From assembly GCF_030406605.1 (NCBI RefSeq), contig NZ_CP129104.1, positions 186,001 to 250,000 of the forward strand: a DNA stretch of 64,000 nucleotides, given 5' to 3'. The DNA is from Curtobacterium sp. 458. Lineage in GTDB: Bacteria > Actinomycetota > Actinomycetes > Actinomycetales > Microbacteriaceae. The notes below the pieces were generated by a model, which was not told the origin of the DNA, made no database searches, and saw only the letters and a list, made by a program, of their open reading frames with translations. This document shows, in pieces, positions 1-8,409 of this stretch (its first letter is position 1; the number at the start of each line of letters is the position of its first letter). Both the position numbers and the translations under genes were made by a program.

Positions 1-1142
1 AGCCCCTGGCCGTGCCGCGTGTGGAGCACCTCGACGACGTTGGCGCCGGCGTCGGAGATGACCTGCGCGACCCGCGCGAGCTGCCCCGGACGGTCCGGCA
101 GCATGATGCGGATACCGATGTAACGCGACGCGGCGACGAGACCGCGGGTGATGATCCGCTCCATCATGAGCGGGTCGATGTTGCCGCCGCTGAGCAGGAC
201 CACGGTCTTGCCGGTGTCGCGGACCGACCCGGCCATGATCGCCGCGACCCCGACCGCGCCGGCGGCCTCGACCACGAGCTTCGCACGCTCGAGCAGCACG
301 AGGAGCGCCCGGGCGACGTCGTCCTCGGTCACGGTGACGATCTCGTCGACGAGGTCGCGGATGATCGGGAAGTTCATGTCGCCGGGTCGGGCCACCGCGA
401 TGCCGTCCGCGATCGTCGGGGTGGTCTGCACGGTCACCGGCTCGCCCGCCCGGAGCGAGCTCGGGTAGGCGGCGGCGTTCGCGGCCTGCACGCCGATGAC
501 GCGGATGGTGCGGCCCTGCTGCTCGGCGATGCCCTTCACCGCGAGGGCGATGCCGGCGATGACCCCGCCGCCGCCGATCGGCACGACGACCGTGTCGGCG
601 TCGGGGACCTGGTCGAGGATCTCGAGGCCGAGGGTGCCCTGGCCGGCGATCACCGCGGGGTGGTCGAACGGGGGGATGAAGACGGCACCGGTGCGGTGGG
701 CGAAGTCCTTCGCGGCGCTGAGGGCCTCTTCCACGGAGTGACCGCGGAGGACGACCTCGGCGCCGTAGTGGCGGGTGGCCTGGAGCTTCGGCAGGGCCAC
801 GCCCACGGGGGTGAAGATCGTCGCGGGGATGCCGAGCGCGCGTGCGGCGAAGGCGACGCCCTGGGCGTGGTTGCCGGCGCTCGCGGCGACGACGCCCTTC
901 GCGCGCTGCTCCGGTGTGAGGGCGGAGAGCCGGTTGTAGGCACCGCGGACCTTGTACGCGCCGGTGCGCTGGAGGTTCTCGCACTTCAGGTGCACCGGCG
1001 AGCCGAGCAGTTCCGCAAGGTACTGCGACGACTCCATCGGCGTGACACGGGCGACCCCGGCGATGGTGGTGCGAGCGGCCTCGATGTCCGCGAGCGTGGG
1101 GATCGCTGCGGTCGGGATCTGGGGCGCGGTGGTGTCGGTCAC
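1..1142 (-). CDS. ilvA: Threonine ammonia-lyase (threonine dehydratase), 3' end cut by window edge
   Basis: PLP enzyme that deaminates threonine to 2-oxobutanoate, the first step toward isoleucine, or threonine catabolism. About 380 residues are visible. The PLP lysine is K64 in GAYKVRGA, the phosphate-binding glycine loop PIGGGG is near residues 188-193, and an ACT-like regulatory domain starts near residue 335 (IRIMLPDRPGQLARV) and runs off the left edge. That places it in the short, single-ACT class of about 400 residues. I chose GTG at 1142 because the upstream ATG at 1150 is in another frame and meets a stop after three codons. It lies 65 bases downstream of the AI-2E-type permease gene, same strand, and may be cotranscribed with it. 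Confidence 0.93.
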   Translation of the reverse strand, partial: MTDTTAPQIPTAAIPTLADIEAARTTIAGVARVTPMESSQYLAELLGSPVHLKCENLQRTGAYKVRGAYNRLSALTPEQRAKGVVAASAGNHAQGVAFAARALGIPATIFTPVGVALPKLQATRHYGAEVVLRGHSVEEALSAAKDFAHRTGAVFIPPFDHPAVIAGQGTLGLEILDQVPDADTVVVPIGGGGVIAGIALAVKGIAEQQGRTIRVIGVQAANAAAYPSSLRAGEPVTVQTTPTIADGIAVARPGDMNFPIIRDLVDEIVTVTEDDVARALLVLLERAKLVVEAAGAVGVAAIMAGSVRDTGKTVVLLSGGNIDPLMMERIITRGLVAASRYIGIRIMLPDRPGQLARVAQVISDAGANVVEVLHTRHGQG

Positions 1143-1207
1143 CCGCTCATCATCGTCGCTCGCGGTCGTCGCCGCGAACTCGTGACGTCTGCTCGGGTCG
1201 ATCGGGG

Positions 1208-2446
1208 TCAGCCGGCCGTGCCCTTCGCGGCCGTCGGCTGCTCGTCACTGCCCGGCTCCGGGACGTCGTTCCGGTGCCGCTTGCGCCACTTCCGCTCGCG
1301 CTTCTCCTTCGCGTTCGCGTCGTGGTTCCGCCGTTGCGCCTCGAGCACGTGGTCCGAGTCCATGCCCCGCCACTTGCCACTGGCGATCGTCGTCACCATC
1401 GAGTTCACGGTCGCGATGAGCGGGACGGCGAAGAACGCACCTGCGATGCCCGCGAGACCCGACGCCGCGGTGACGCCGAGGACGACGGCCAGCGGGTGCA
1501 CCTTCACGGCGTTGCCCATGACGAGCGGCTGGAGGATGTGTCCCTCGATCTGCTGCACCGCGAGGACGACGAGGAGCATCCAGACCGCTGCGACCCACCC
1601 GTTGAAGAGCAGCGCGACGATGACGGCGAGGATGCCGGTCACGATCGCACCGACGACGGGGATGAACGCGCCGAGGAAGACGAACACCGCGATCGGGACG
1701 ACGAGCGGCAGCTGCAGGACGGCGGCACCGATACCGATGCCGACCGCGTCGACGAACGCCACGAAGATCTGCACCTTCACGAAGCTCGTGAGGGTCGTCC
1801 AGCCGGCGACCCCCGCGCCGTCGATCGCCGAGCGGGCCTTCTTCGGGAAGATCCGTACGACCCAACGCCAGACGTTCTTGCCGTCGATGAGCAGGAAGAT
1901 CACCGTGAAGATGACGACGAACAGGCCGGTCAGCACGTGGGTGAGGGACGAGCCGACGCTCGCGGCCCCGGACAGGATCGACCCGGAGTTGTCCTGCAGC
2001 CAGTTCGTCGCCTGGTTCAGGTAGTTGTTGAAGTCCTTCTCGCTGATGTCGAGTCCGGAGTTCTGCAGGAGCTGCTGCACCGAGTCGTACTGCTGCAGTG
2101 CACGATCGCGGAGCGACGGCCACGCGGCGGCGATCTGGTCGATGACGAGCCAGATCAGCCCACCGACGGCCGCGAGACCGCCGACCAGGCTCACGACGAC
2201 GGCGACCCACTTCGGGACGTGGTGCCGCTGCATCCAGTTCGAGAGCGGCACGAGCAGCGACGCCACCACGATGCCGATGAGGAACGGGATGAGCACCTCG
2301 CTGAAGAGCGTGACGAGGTAGATGAACACCGCCACCACGCCGAGCACCACGAGCACGCGCCACGACCACGCCCCCGCGATCCGCATGCCCGTGGGCACCG
2401 AGTCCTCCACGACGGGATCCGGATGAGTCTTCTTGCCCCAGGCCAT
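1208..2446 (-). CDS. AI-2E family transporter (PerM/YdiK-like permease)
   Basis: Polytopic inner-membrane protein of 412 residues. Its long hydrophobic segments, central soluble loop and C-terminal pattern (GHILQPLVMGNAVKVHPLAV, then an Ala/Gly-rich membrane stretch) match the AI-2E exporter superfamily; members export varied substrates and the one here cannot be named. The C-terminal tail is highly charged (KEKRERKWRKRHRN). ATG at 2446 is preferred over an upstream in-frame start at 2494: a TACACT -10-like box at 2454-2459 ends 7 bases before the ATG, which fits a leaderless transcript. The family call is firm; the substrate is unknown. Confidence 0.88.
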   Translation of the reverse strand: MAWGKKTHPDPVVEDSVPTGMRIAGAWSWRVLVVLGVVAVFIYLVTLFSEVLIPFLIGIVVASLLVPLSNWMQRHHVPKWVAVVVSLVGGLAAVGGLIWLVIDQIAAAWPSLRDRALQQYDSVQQLLQNSGLDISEKDFNNYLNQATNWLQDNSGSILSGAASVGSSLTHVLTGLFVVIFTVIFLLIDGKNVWRWVVRIFPKKARSAIDGAGVAGWTTLTSFVKVQIFVAFVDAVGIGIGAAVLQLPLVVPIAVFVFLGAFIPVVGAIVTGILAVIVALLFNGWVAAVWMLLVVLAVQQIEGHILQPLVMGNAVKVHPLAVVLGVTAASGLAGIAGAFFAVPLIATVNSMVTTIASGKWRGMDSDHVLEAQRRNHDANAKEKRERKWRKRHRNDVPEPGSDEQPTAAKGTAG

Positions 2447-2541
2447 GCCCGCGAGTGTACCGATGTGCAACCTGACAGGTTCCGGATCAGGCATACGGGT
2501 CGGTGGCCGGGCATGTCGGTGCGGATCGGTAGCGTCGGGGC

Positions 2542-3810
2542 ATGGTCAGGACGACGCTCTCCGCCGCCGAGGCACGCCGGGTCGCCCTCGCGGCGCAGGG
2601 GTTCGGCGCCGCCCCCTCCCCGGCGGTCTCGACCCGCGCGCTGAACGCCGGGTTCGCCCGGCTCGGGCTGCTGCAGATCGACTCGGTGAACGTCTTCGAA
2701 CGGAGCCACTACCTGCCGCTGTTCGCCCGCCTCGGCGCCTACGACCGGGCGACGCTCGACCGGCTCTCCACCACTCGGCGCGGTCCGTACCTCGAGTACT
2801 GGGCGCACGAGGCCGCGTTCGTCCCGCGTGACGACCTCCCCCTCTTCCGGTGGCGCATGGACGCCTTCCGGGAGCGCGACGCACGCCCGAACCGCATCGA
2901 GTCCGTCGTCCGGACCGAGGGCGTCCGGCGGGAGCTCCGGGCCCTCCTCCGTGCCGAAGGCCCGATGCGGGCGAGCGACGTCGAGCACGAGTCGAACGTG
3001 CGCCGCGGTCCGTGGTGGGGATGGAGCGACGTCAAGATCGGTCTCGAGCAGATGTTCCGCTGGGGCGAGGTCGTCAGCGCCGGTCGGTCCGGCTTCGAGC
3101 GGGTCTACGCCCTGCCCGAGCAGGTCCTGCCCGAACGCTTCCTCGACGACGCACCGGACCGCGCCGACGCCGTGCGGGAACTCGTGCGCCGGGCGTCGCG
3201 GGCGCTCGGGGTCGGGACCCGGGCCGACATCGCGGACTACTACCGGTTGCGGTCGGACGACACCGGCCGTGCCCTCACCGAGCTCACCGACGCGGGCGAG
3301 CTCGTGCCCGTGCGCGTCGAGGGCTGGGCGGACCGGGCGTGGCTGCACCCCGACGCACGGGTGCCCCGGGCGCTGACGGCCGACGCGGTCCTCAGCCCCT
3401 TCGACCCGGTCGTGTGGTTCCGACGCCGGGCCGAGCGGATGTACGGCTTCCACTACCGGATCGAGATCTACACGCCGGCGCCGAAGCGGGTGTTCGGGTA
3501 CTACGTGCTGCCCGTGCTGCAGGACGACCGGCTCACCGGGCGCATCGACCTGAAGAGCGACCGGCAGCGGGGGGTGCTCCGCGTCCGGACGGCGTGGCAG
3601 GAGCCGGGCGAGCAGCTCGACGCCGAGCGGCTGGCCGACGTGCTCCGGCGGACGGCGGCGTGGCAGGGCCTCGACGGCATCGAGGTCACGGATCGCGGGA
3701 CGGCCGCGGCCGCACTGGCCGGTGCGCTCGGCGTGGGTCTGGTCCCGCACGAGGCGGCGGACGACGCGGACGCGGCGGAGCCGGCCCCTGCCGTGGACGC
3801 GACCGCCTGA
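2542..3810 (+). CDS. YcaQ-like winged-helix DNA glycosylase (crosslink repair family)
   Basis: 422-residue protein of the HTH_42/YcaQ family, DNA glycosylases that unhook interstrand crosslinks and, in relatives such as AlkX/AZL, alkylated bases. The signature near the N terminus, LGLLQIDSVN, carries the QxD catalytic motif (Q45, D47) described for E. coli YcaQ. The full family length is present, with winged-helix segments through the middle and conserved HYRIEIYTPAPKRVFGYY near residues 303-320. The start has a TAGCGT -10-like box at 2530-2535, 6 bases before ATG, and no Shine-Dalgarno. Divergent from the AI-2E permease gene. An unassigned paralogue with other lesion specificity is possible. 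Confidence 0.85.
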   Translation: MVRTTLSAAEARRVALAAQGFGAAPSPAVSTRALNAGFARLGLLQIDSVNVFERSHYLPLFARLGAYDRATLDRLSTTRRGPYLEYWAHEAAFVPRDDLPLFRWRMDAFRERDARPNRIESVVRTEGVRRELRALLRAEGPMRASDVEHESNVRRGPWWGWSDVKIGLEQMFRWGEVVSAGRSGFERVYALPEQVLPERFLDDAPDRADAVRELVRRASRALGVGTRADIADYYRLRSDDTGRALTELTDAGELVPVRVEGWADRAWLHPDARVPRALTADAVLSPFDPVVWFRRRAERMYGFHYRIEIYTPAPKRVFGYYVLPVLQDDRLTGRIDLKSDRQRGVLRVRTAWQEPGEQLDAERLADVLRRTAAWQGLDGIEVTDRGTAAAALAGALGVGLVPHEAADDADAAEPAPAVDATA

Positions 3811-3856
3811 CCGGCCGGGAGGCCCGTGCGGACGCCGCCACGGGCCTCCCGGCCGG
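3811..3856 (+). terminator. Perfect 18-bp hairpin after the YcaQ-like gene
   Basis: Arms 3811-3828 and 3839-3856 are perfectly complementary, with a 10-base loop, and begin right after the TGA. There is no T-tract, so it may act as a transcript-end stabiliser or bidirectional attenuator. It belongs to the GGGAGGC/GCCTCCC hairpin family seen elsewhere in the window. Confidence 0.6.
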
Positions 3857-3908
3857 TGGGCACGCCGTCGGGCGCGGGCGCGCGGGTGGGCACGCCGTCG
3901 GGCGCGGG
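3855..3908. repeat. 24-bp direct repeat, two copies
   Basis: Identical 24-base units at 3855-3878 and 3885-3908 (core GGGCACGCCGTCGGGCGCGG) separated by 6 bases, between the hairpin and the 3' end of htpX. No function can be assigned; the arrangement looks like a small tandem duplication. Confidence 0.75.
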
Positions 3909-3970
3909 GCGCGCTCGGTGCACTCGCCGCACCCGGTTCGCGCCGCGCCGCGCTCGCCGCGCCGCCGCTG

Positions 3971-4867
3971 TCAGAACCGGTCGAGGCTGCCGCGCAGGCG
4001 AGCGATGCGGTCGGGCAGCGGCGGGTGCGTCGAGAACAGCCGGTCCATCACACCCGGACGCATCGGGTCCGCGATCCACAGGTGCGCCATCGACGAGTTC
4101 TGCGTGCGCATCGGCCGCCCGTACGCGCCGAGCTTCTCGAGCGCTCGGGCGAGGCCCTCGGGGTGCCGGGTCGTCATCGCACCGGTGGCGTCCGCGAGGT
4201 ACTCGCGCTGCCGGGACACCGCCGCCTGCACGGCCACGGCCGCGATGGGCGCGACGATGACCGCCACGAGCCCCGCGATGAGCAGGATCGGGTTGTTGCC
4301 GCCGTTGTTGTCGTTGCGGTTCCGCCCGCTGAGGCCGCTGAAGATCGAGATCCGGAGCAGTACGTCCGCGATGAGCCCGACGGCGACGACCAGGCCGAAC
4401 ACCATCGTGGACACCCGGATGTCGTAGTTCCGGACGTGCCCGAGTTCGTGGGCCATGACGCCCTGGAGCTCCTGGTCGTCCATGATCGCGAGCAGGCCGG
4501 TGGTCGCCGCGACGATCGCGTGCTCGGGGTCCCGTCCGGTCGCGAACGCGTTCGGCGACGGGTCGTCGATGACGTAGACGCGGGGCATGGGCATCCCGGT
4601 GGAGATGGCGAGGTTCTCGACCGTCCGCCACAGCCGTGGCTCCGTGGTGCGGTCGATCTCGACGGCCCCGGCGATCGCGGTGGCCTGCCGGGCCGCCGTG
4701 AAGTACTGCAGCACGGCGTACCCGATCGCGACCACGAGGACGATGACGCCGATCGAGACGTTGCCCGCGAGGTACCCGCCGAGGAAGCCGAGCGCTCCCA
4801 CGAGCAGCAGGAACGCGAGGACGATCAGGACGGTGTTGCGCTTGTTCTGCGCGATCGCGCGGTACAC
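3971..4867 (-). CDS. htpX: Zinc metalloprotease HtpX (M48 family)
   Basis: Membrane-embedded M48 peptidase that degrades damaged membrane proteins. 298 residues, the usual length. Two N-terminal membrane segments (about 13-31 and 38-56) precede the zinc site HELGH at 140-144, with the third ligand probably in REYLADATG; two further membrane segments lie between them. GTG at 4867 is chosen because the product then starts MYRAIAQNKRNT, typical of the family; a longer reading would run into lemA. It sits 28 bases downstream of lemA on the same strand, the common LemA-HtpX pairing. No strong ribosome-binding site is seen, so translation probably depends on coupling. Confidence 0.93.
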   Translation of the reverse strand: MYRAIAQNKRNTVLIVLAFLLLVGALGFLGGYLAGNVSIGVIVLVVAIGYAVLQYFTAARQATAIAGAVEIDRTTEPRLWRTVENLAISTGMPMPRVYVIDDPSPNAFATGRDPEHAIVAATTGLLAIMDDQELQGVMAHELGHVRNYDIRVSTMVFGLVVAVGLIADVLLRISIFSGLSGRNRNDNNGGNNPILLIAGLVAVIVAPIAAVAVQAAVSRQREYLADATGAMTTRHPEGLARALEKLGAYGRPMRTQNSSMAHLWIADPMRPGVMDRLFSTHPPLPDRIARLRGSLDRF

Positions 4868-4895
4868 GGCCGGACGCTGCGGTCGAGCGGGCGCG

Positions 4896-5477
4896 TCAGA
4901 ACTGGACGCGCGGCGGCTCGGCGATGGCCGCCGGCTCCGCGGTCTCGAAGAACGACGCCTCGGTGAAGCCACGGTTCTTCGCGAACGCCGAGTTCGGGAA
5001 GACGCGGATCTTCGTGTTCAGCTCGCGGACGCCACCGTTGTAGAAGCGTCGGGCGGACTGGATCTTGTCCTCGGTGTCGACCAGCTCGGTCTGCAGCTGC
5101 AGGAAGTTCTGGCTCGACTGGAGCTGCGGGTAGCCCTCCGCCACGGCGAACACGCTCTTGAGAGCCTTCTGCATGTGTCCCTCGGCTGCCGAGGCCGCGC
5201 TGGCGTCGCCCGCGCTGAGCGTCTCCGCCCGGGCCTGGGTCACGTCGGTGAACACCGCCTTCTCGTGCGCGGCGTAGCCCTTCACGGTGTCGACGATCGT
5301 CGGGATGAGGTCTGCCCGGCGCTTGAGCTGCACCGAGATGTCGCTCCACGCCTCGTCGACGCGGACCTTCAGCGTCACGAGCGAGTTGTACGTCACCCAG
5401 AGGTAGATCCCGACGACCACGAGGACGACGACGACCACTCCGACGACGATCAACGTCGTGACGAGTCCGGTGTCCAT
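4896..5477 (-). CDS. lemA: LemA family membrane protein
   Basis: 193-residue LemA protein: one N-terminal transmembrane helix (about 5-27) followed by a long helical cytoplasmic or surface domain containing the family stretches VDEAWSDISVQLKRRADLIP and KAVFTDVTQARA. ATG 5477 has a good ribosome-binding site, AAGGAG, 9 bases upstream. LemA proteins are found next to HtpX in many bacteria; their molecular role is poorly defined, with membrane stress suggested. First gene of a two-gene unit with htpX. The family call is firm. Confidence 0.93.
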   Translation of the reverse strand: MDTGLVTTLIVVGVVVVVLVVVGIYLWVTYNSLVTLKVRVDEAWSDISVQLKRRADLIPTIVDTVKGYAAHEKAVFTDVTQARAETLSAGDASAASAAEGHMQKALKSVFAVAEGYPQLQSSQNFLQLQTELVDTEDKIQSARRFYNGGVRELNTKIRVFPNSAFAKNRGFTEASFFETAEPAAIAEPPRVQF

Positions 5478-5732
5478 GCGGGCGTACTCCTTTGCGCGTC
5501 GGGAACCGCGCGGTGACCGCGGTCGGCTGGACCGGCGGCGGGGACGGCCGGGGACGGTCGTGCAGCGGCCGCGCGGGCCATCGCAGAGTCTACCGACGCA
5601 CAGGACGCGTCCTCGTCCCGCTTGCTGGTTCACGGGCGATTCCCGAGTCGTACACACCGGACGCTCGGGGTGCGGCCGCGCGGGGCGGATCGTCCGCGCG
5701 GCGGATTGACGCGAGCGCCGAGATCGCGTGGG

Positions 5733-8288
5733 ATGGACACGGTGAACACGCCCGGGGAGCACGTGGACGAGTGGGCCGTCGGGGGCGACGGTCCGGTCCG
5801 TCGACCCCGCACGCAGCCGCTCCGTCCGGCACCGCTCCGACTCGCGGGCGCGACGGTGCTCGCGGCCGTCGTCCTCGCCGGGGCAGTGGTCGGGGTCGGC
5901 GCGGTCGGCCTCGGACCGGTCCCGGCGGCGAGCGCGGTCAGCACCGCCGCTGGAGCGCCGACCGCCACCGACGCCCCGACCGCTTCCGACAGCCCGGCCG
6001 CCTCCGACAGCCCGACCGTGTCCGACAGCCCGGCCGCCACCGACGCCCCGACCGCGTCCGACAGCCCGGCCGCTTCCGACTCGAGCGCCGGCGAGGTGCT
6101 GCGTGCCGCGGCGCCGAACGGCGGCGGCGACGGCGGCTCGTCCGGCGGGTTCCTGCCCGGCGCGACCCCGGACCCGTCCGACAGCCCGACCGGCCCGGTG
6201 TTCGGCCACCCCACCCCGACGACCCCGCCGACCACGACGCCGCCGGTCGCCCCGACCATCGCCGACCCGGGCGACATCACCACCGGCACCGCACGCTTCC
6301 ACGGGCGGGGCACTCCCGGCCACGCGCTCCGGGTGGCCTCGGGCTCGGCTGCGACCTGCTCGACCACGGTGCAGCGGGACGGGTCCTGGTCGTGCCTGGG
6401 GAGCGTCGTGTCCGGCCCGGCGCAGGTCTTCACGGTGACCGACCGCACGGCACCGTCGCTCGGGTCCGCAGCCACGCCCTCGTCGGACGTCGTGACGCCG
6501 CCGACGCTCGCGACCCGGAGCACCTCGACCGGCACCGTCGCCGGGGACGGGCACCCCGGCGCGACCGTGAACCTCAGCGCCTCGGGGTCCGCTGCCGAGT
6601 GGGACGCGACGGTCGGACCGGACGGCCGCTGGGTTGTGTCGCTGCCCCGGGACGTCCGGGACGGCACGCTCACACTGGTGGCGACCCAGACCGGCAGCAC
6701 GGCGACCGGCTACCGGTCGGACCTCCGGAGCGCCGCGTCGTCCCCACGGACGATCACCCTCGACCGGAGCGCCCCCGCTGCGCCCCGCATCCTCGACCCC
6801 CGCGCCGCCGACAGCGTCCGGGCGCAGCCGCTCCGGGTCTCCGGCACGGGTGAACCACGGGCGGTCGTCACCGTCTCGGTCGGCCGTTCCCCGGTCTGCA
6901 TCGCCACGGTGGACACCGACGGGGGCTGGGCGTGCTCGTCGTCCGGCACGACGATCGCCCCCGGGTCACGGATCCTCTCGGCCGTGCAGCGCGACGCGGC
7001 GGGCAACACCTCGCGGTCCTCGTCCGGGGTCCGGGTCCTCGTCACCGCGTCGTCGGCGACGCCGTCGGGCTCCGGCTCGTCCGACCCGAGCAGCACGGGC
7101 AGCGCGACGGGCACCTCGGGTCCGTCCGGCTCAGCGGGGACCGGTCCGGGCGACACCGGTTCCTCCGCAGCGGGCACCCCGACCGGGAGCGGGTCCGGTA
7201 CCGGCTCGGCGGCGGGCGGCAGCACCGGGTCCGGCGGTGCCGCCGGCACGACGGGCAGTGGAGCGCACGCTGGCGGTCCCGGCGCGGGTCCCGGCGGACT
7301 CGACTGGTCCGGCCCGGCCGGCGACTGGGGTGCCCGGACCGCGTACGACCAGGCCGTCCCGACGATCCAATCCGTGTTCTCGTGGCGGACCGTGCTCGTC
7401 GCGACCGCCGTCGCCGCCGGGTTCCTGGTCTTCGTCCTCGTGCCGCTCGCGATGGTCGCCGGTGTGGTCCGCGGGCGGATCCGGTCGCCCTTCTCCGCGC
7501 TGCTCGGCCGCAACCTGCCGCGGGCCCGGTCGCGCGCGGACGATGCCCTGCCGACGTGGGTGTCGATCGTGTCGTCGGTGACGATCGCGACGCTCTGCAC
7601 CCTGCTCGGCACCGGGGTCTCGCTGGAGGCCCGGTACGTCCGACTCGCGCTCGCCATCGCGCTCGGCTCCTCGCTCCTGACGGCGGCGACGGTGCTCGCC
7701 ACCCGGTGGGCGGCCGGCAGCGACCGGCACCTCGTCGGCCACCGTGTCTCCCCCGTGCTCGTCCTGGCCGCGCTGGTCGCGTGTGCACTGACCCGCGCGG
7801 GCGACCTGTCCCCCGCGCTCGTCGTCGGGGTCGTCCTCGTCCCGACCGGACGCGCGGACCTCGGCACGGGTCCGATGCGGCTCGGGTCGGAGGTCGTCGG
7901 TCGTGTCCGCGGTGCCACGTGGCGGTCGGCGGCGTTCCTCGTCCTCGCGGTCGCCGGGTGGGGCGTGCACAGCGTCGCGACGCGTGGCGGGGTCTGGACG
8001 TCGTTCGTGTCGGACGTCGCGATCACGCTGTGCGTCGGCGGCCTCGGGGCGGCGGTCGCCTCGCTGCTGCCCTTCACCGGTTCGGTCGGGGCCGTCCTCC
8101 TCGCCGAGGCCCGAGCACGGTACGCCGTCCTCGCGTCCGTCGCCGCTGCGCTCACCGCCGCCGTGTACTCCGGCGCCGCGGGCACGCACGTCGCCCCGAT
8201 CACGTGGGCGGTCGCCGTCATGCTGTGCGTCGCCGCCGGCCTGGTCGCTCGTCTGTGGGCACGGTCCGCGGCCGCAGCCGACGGGTGA
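5733..8288 (+). CDS. Large membrane-anchored protein with Ser/Asp-Pro repeats and Ig-like domains
   Basis: 851 residues, not recognised by name. Order: cytoplasmic Arg-rich start, one membrane helix (about 32-58), a low-complexity SDSP/TDAP repeat linker (about 70-115), two or three bacterial Ig-like modules (about 165-450, each ending in a Trp-Ala/Ser-Cys type strand such as GSWSC and GGWAC), a Gly/Ser/Thr-rich linker (about 450-535), then six to eight hydrophobic helices to the C terminus. This suggests a surface module tethered to a polytopic membrane domain. A TTGACG/TGGGAT promoter pair (5706-5711, 5729-5734) would put the transcript start at about 5741, so the in-frame GTG at 5742 is an alternative leaderless start. 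Divergent from lemA. Confidence 0.7.
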   Translation: MDTVNTPGEHVDEWAVGGDGPVRRPRTQPLRPAPLRLAGATVLAAVVLAGAVVGVGAVGLGPVPAASAVSTAAGAPTATDAPTASDSPAASDSPTVSDSPAATDAPTASDSPAASDSSAGEVLRAAAPNGGGDGGSSGGFLPGATPDPSDSPTGPVFGHPTPTTPPTTTPPVAPTIADPGDITTGTARFHGRGTPGHALRVASGSAATCSTTVQRDGSWSCLGSVVSGPAQVFTVTDRTAPSLGSAATPSSDVVTPPTLATRSTSTGTVAGDGHPGATVNLSASGSAAEWDATVGPDGRWVVSLPRDVRDGTLTLVATQTGSTATGYRSDLRSAASSPRTITLDRSAPAAPRILDPRAADSVRAQPLRVSGTGEPRAVVTVSVGRSPVCIATVDTDGGWACSSSGTTIAPGSRILSAVQRDAAGNTSRSSSGVRVLVTASSATPSGSGSSDPSSTGSATGTSGPSGSAGTGPGDTGSSAAGTPTGSGSGTGSAAGGSTGSGGAAGTTGSGAHAGGPGAGPGGLDWSGPAGDWGARTAYDQAVPTIQSVFSWRTVLVATAVAAGFLVFVLVPLAMVAGVVRGRIRSPFSALLGRNLPRARSRADDALPTWVSIVSSVTIATLCTLLGTGVSLEARYVRLALAIALGSSLLTAATVLATRWAAGSDRHLVGHRVSPVLVLAALVACALTRAGDLSPALVVGVVLVPTGRADLGTGPMRLGSEVVGRVRGATWRSAAFLVLAVAGWGVHSVATRGGVWTSFVSDVAITLCVGGLGAAVASLLPFTGSVGAVLLAEARARYAVLASVAAALTAAVYSGAAGTHVAPITWAVAVMLCVAAGLVARLWARSAAAADG

Positions 8289-8409
8289 GACCCACCGCCG
8301 CAGCCGCGGTCCTCGCACCAGCCACCACTGCAGCGAGCGCGGTGCCGGGGCCGTCGCTACGCTGACGATCGGTGAGCGCCCCGTGGGTGGACGCCACGAT
8401 GGAGCGACG

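Noticed and set aside
12..2024. Long plus-strand reading frames opposite threonine ammonia-lyase and the AI-2E permease
   Set aside because: Arg/Gly/Asp-rich composition without any domain, fully opposite two well-recognised genes; a high-GC antisense artefact.
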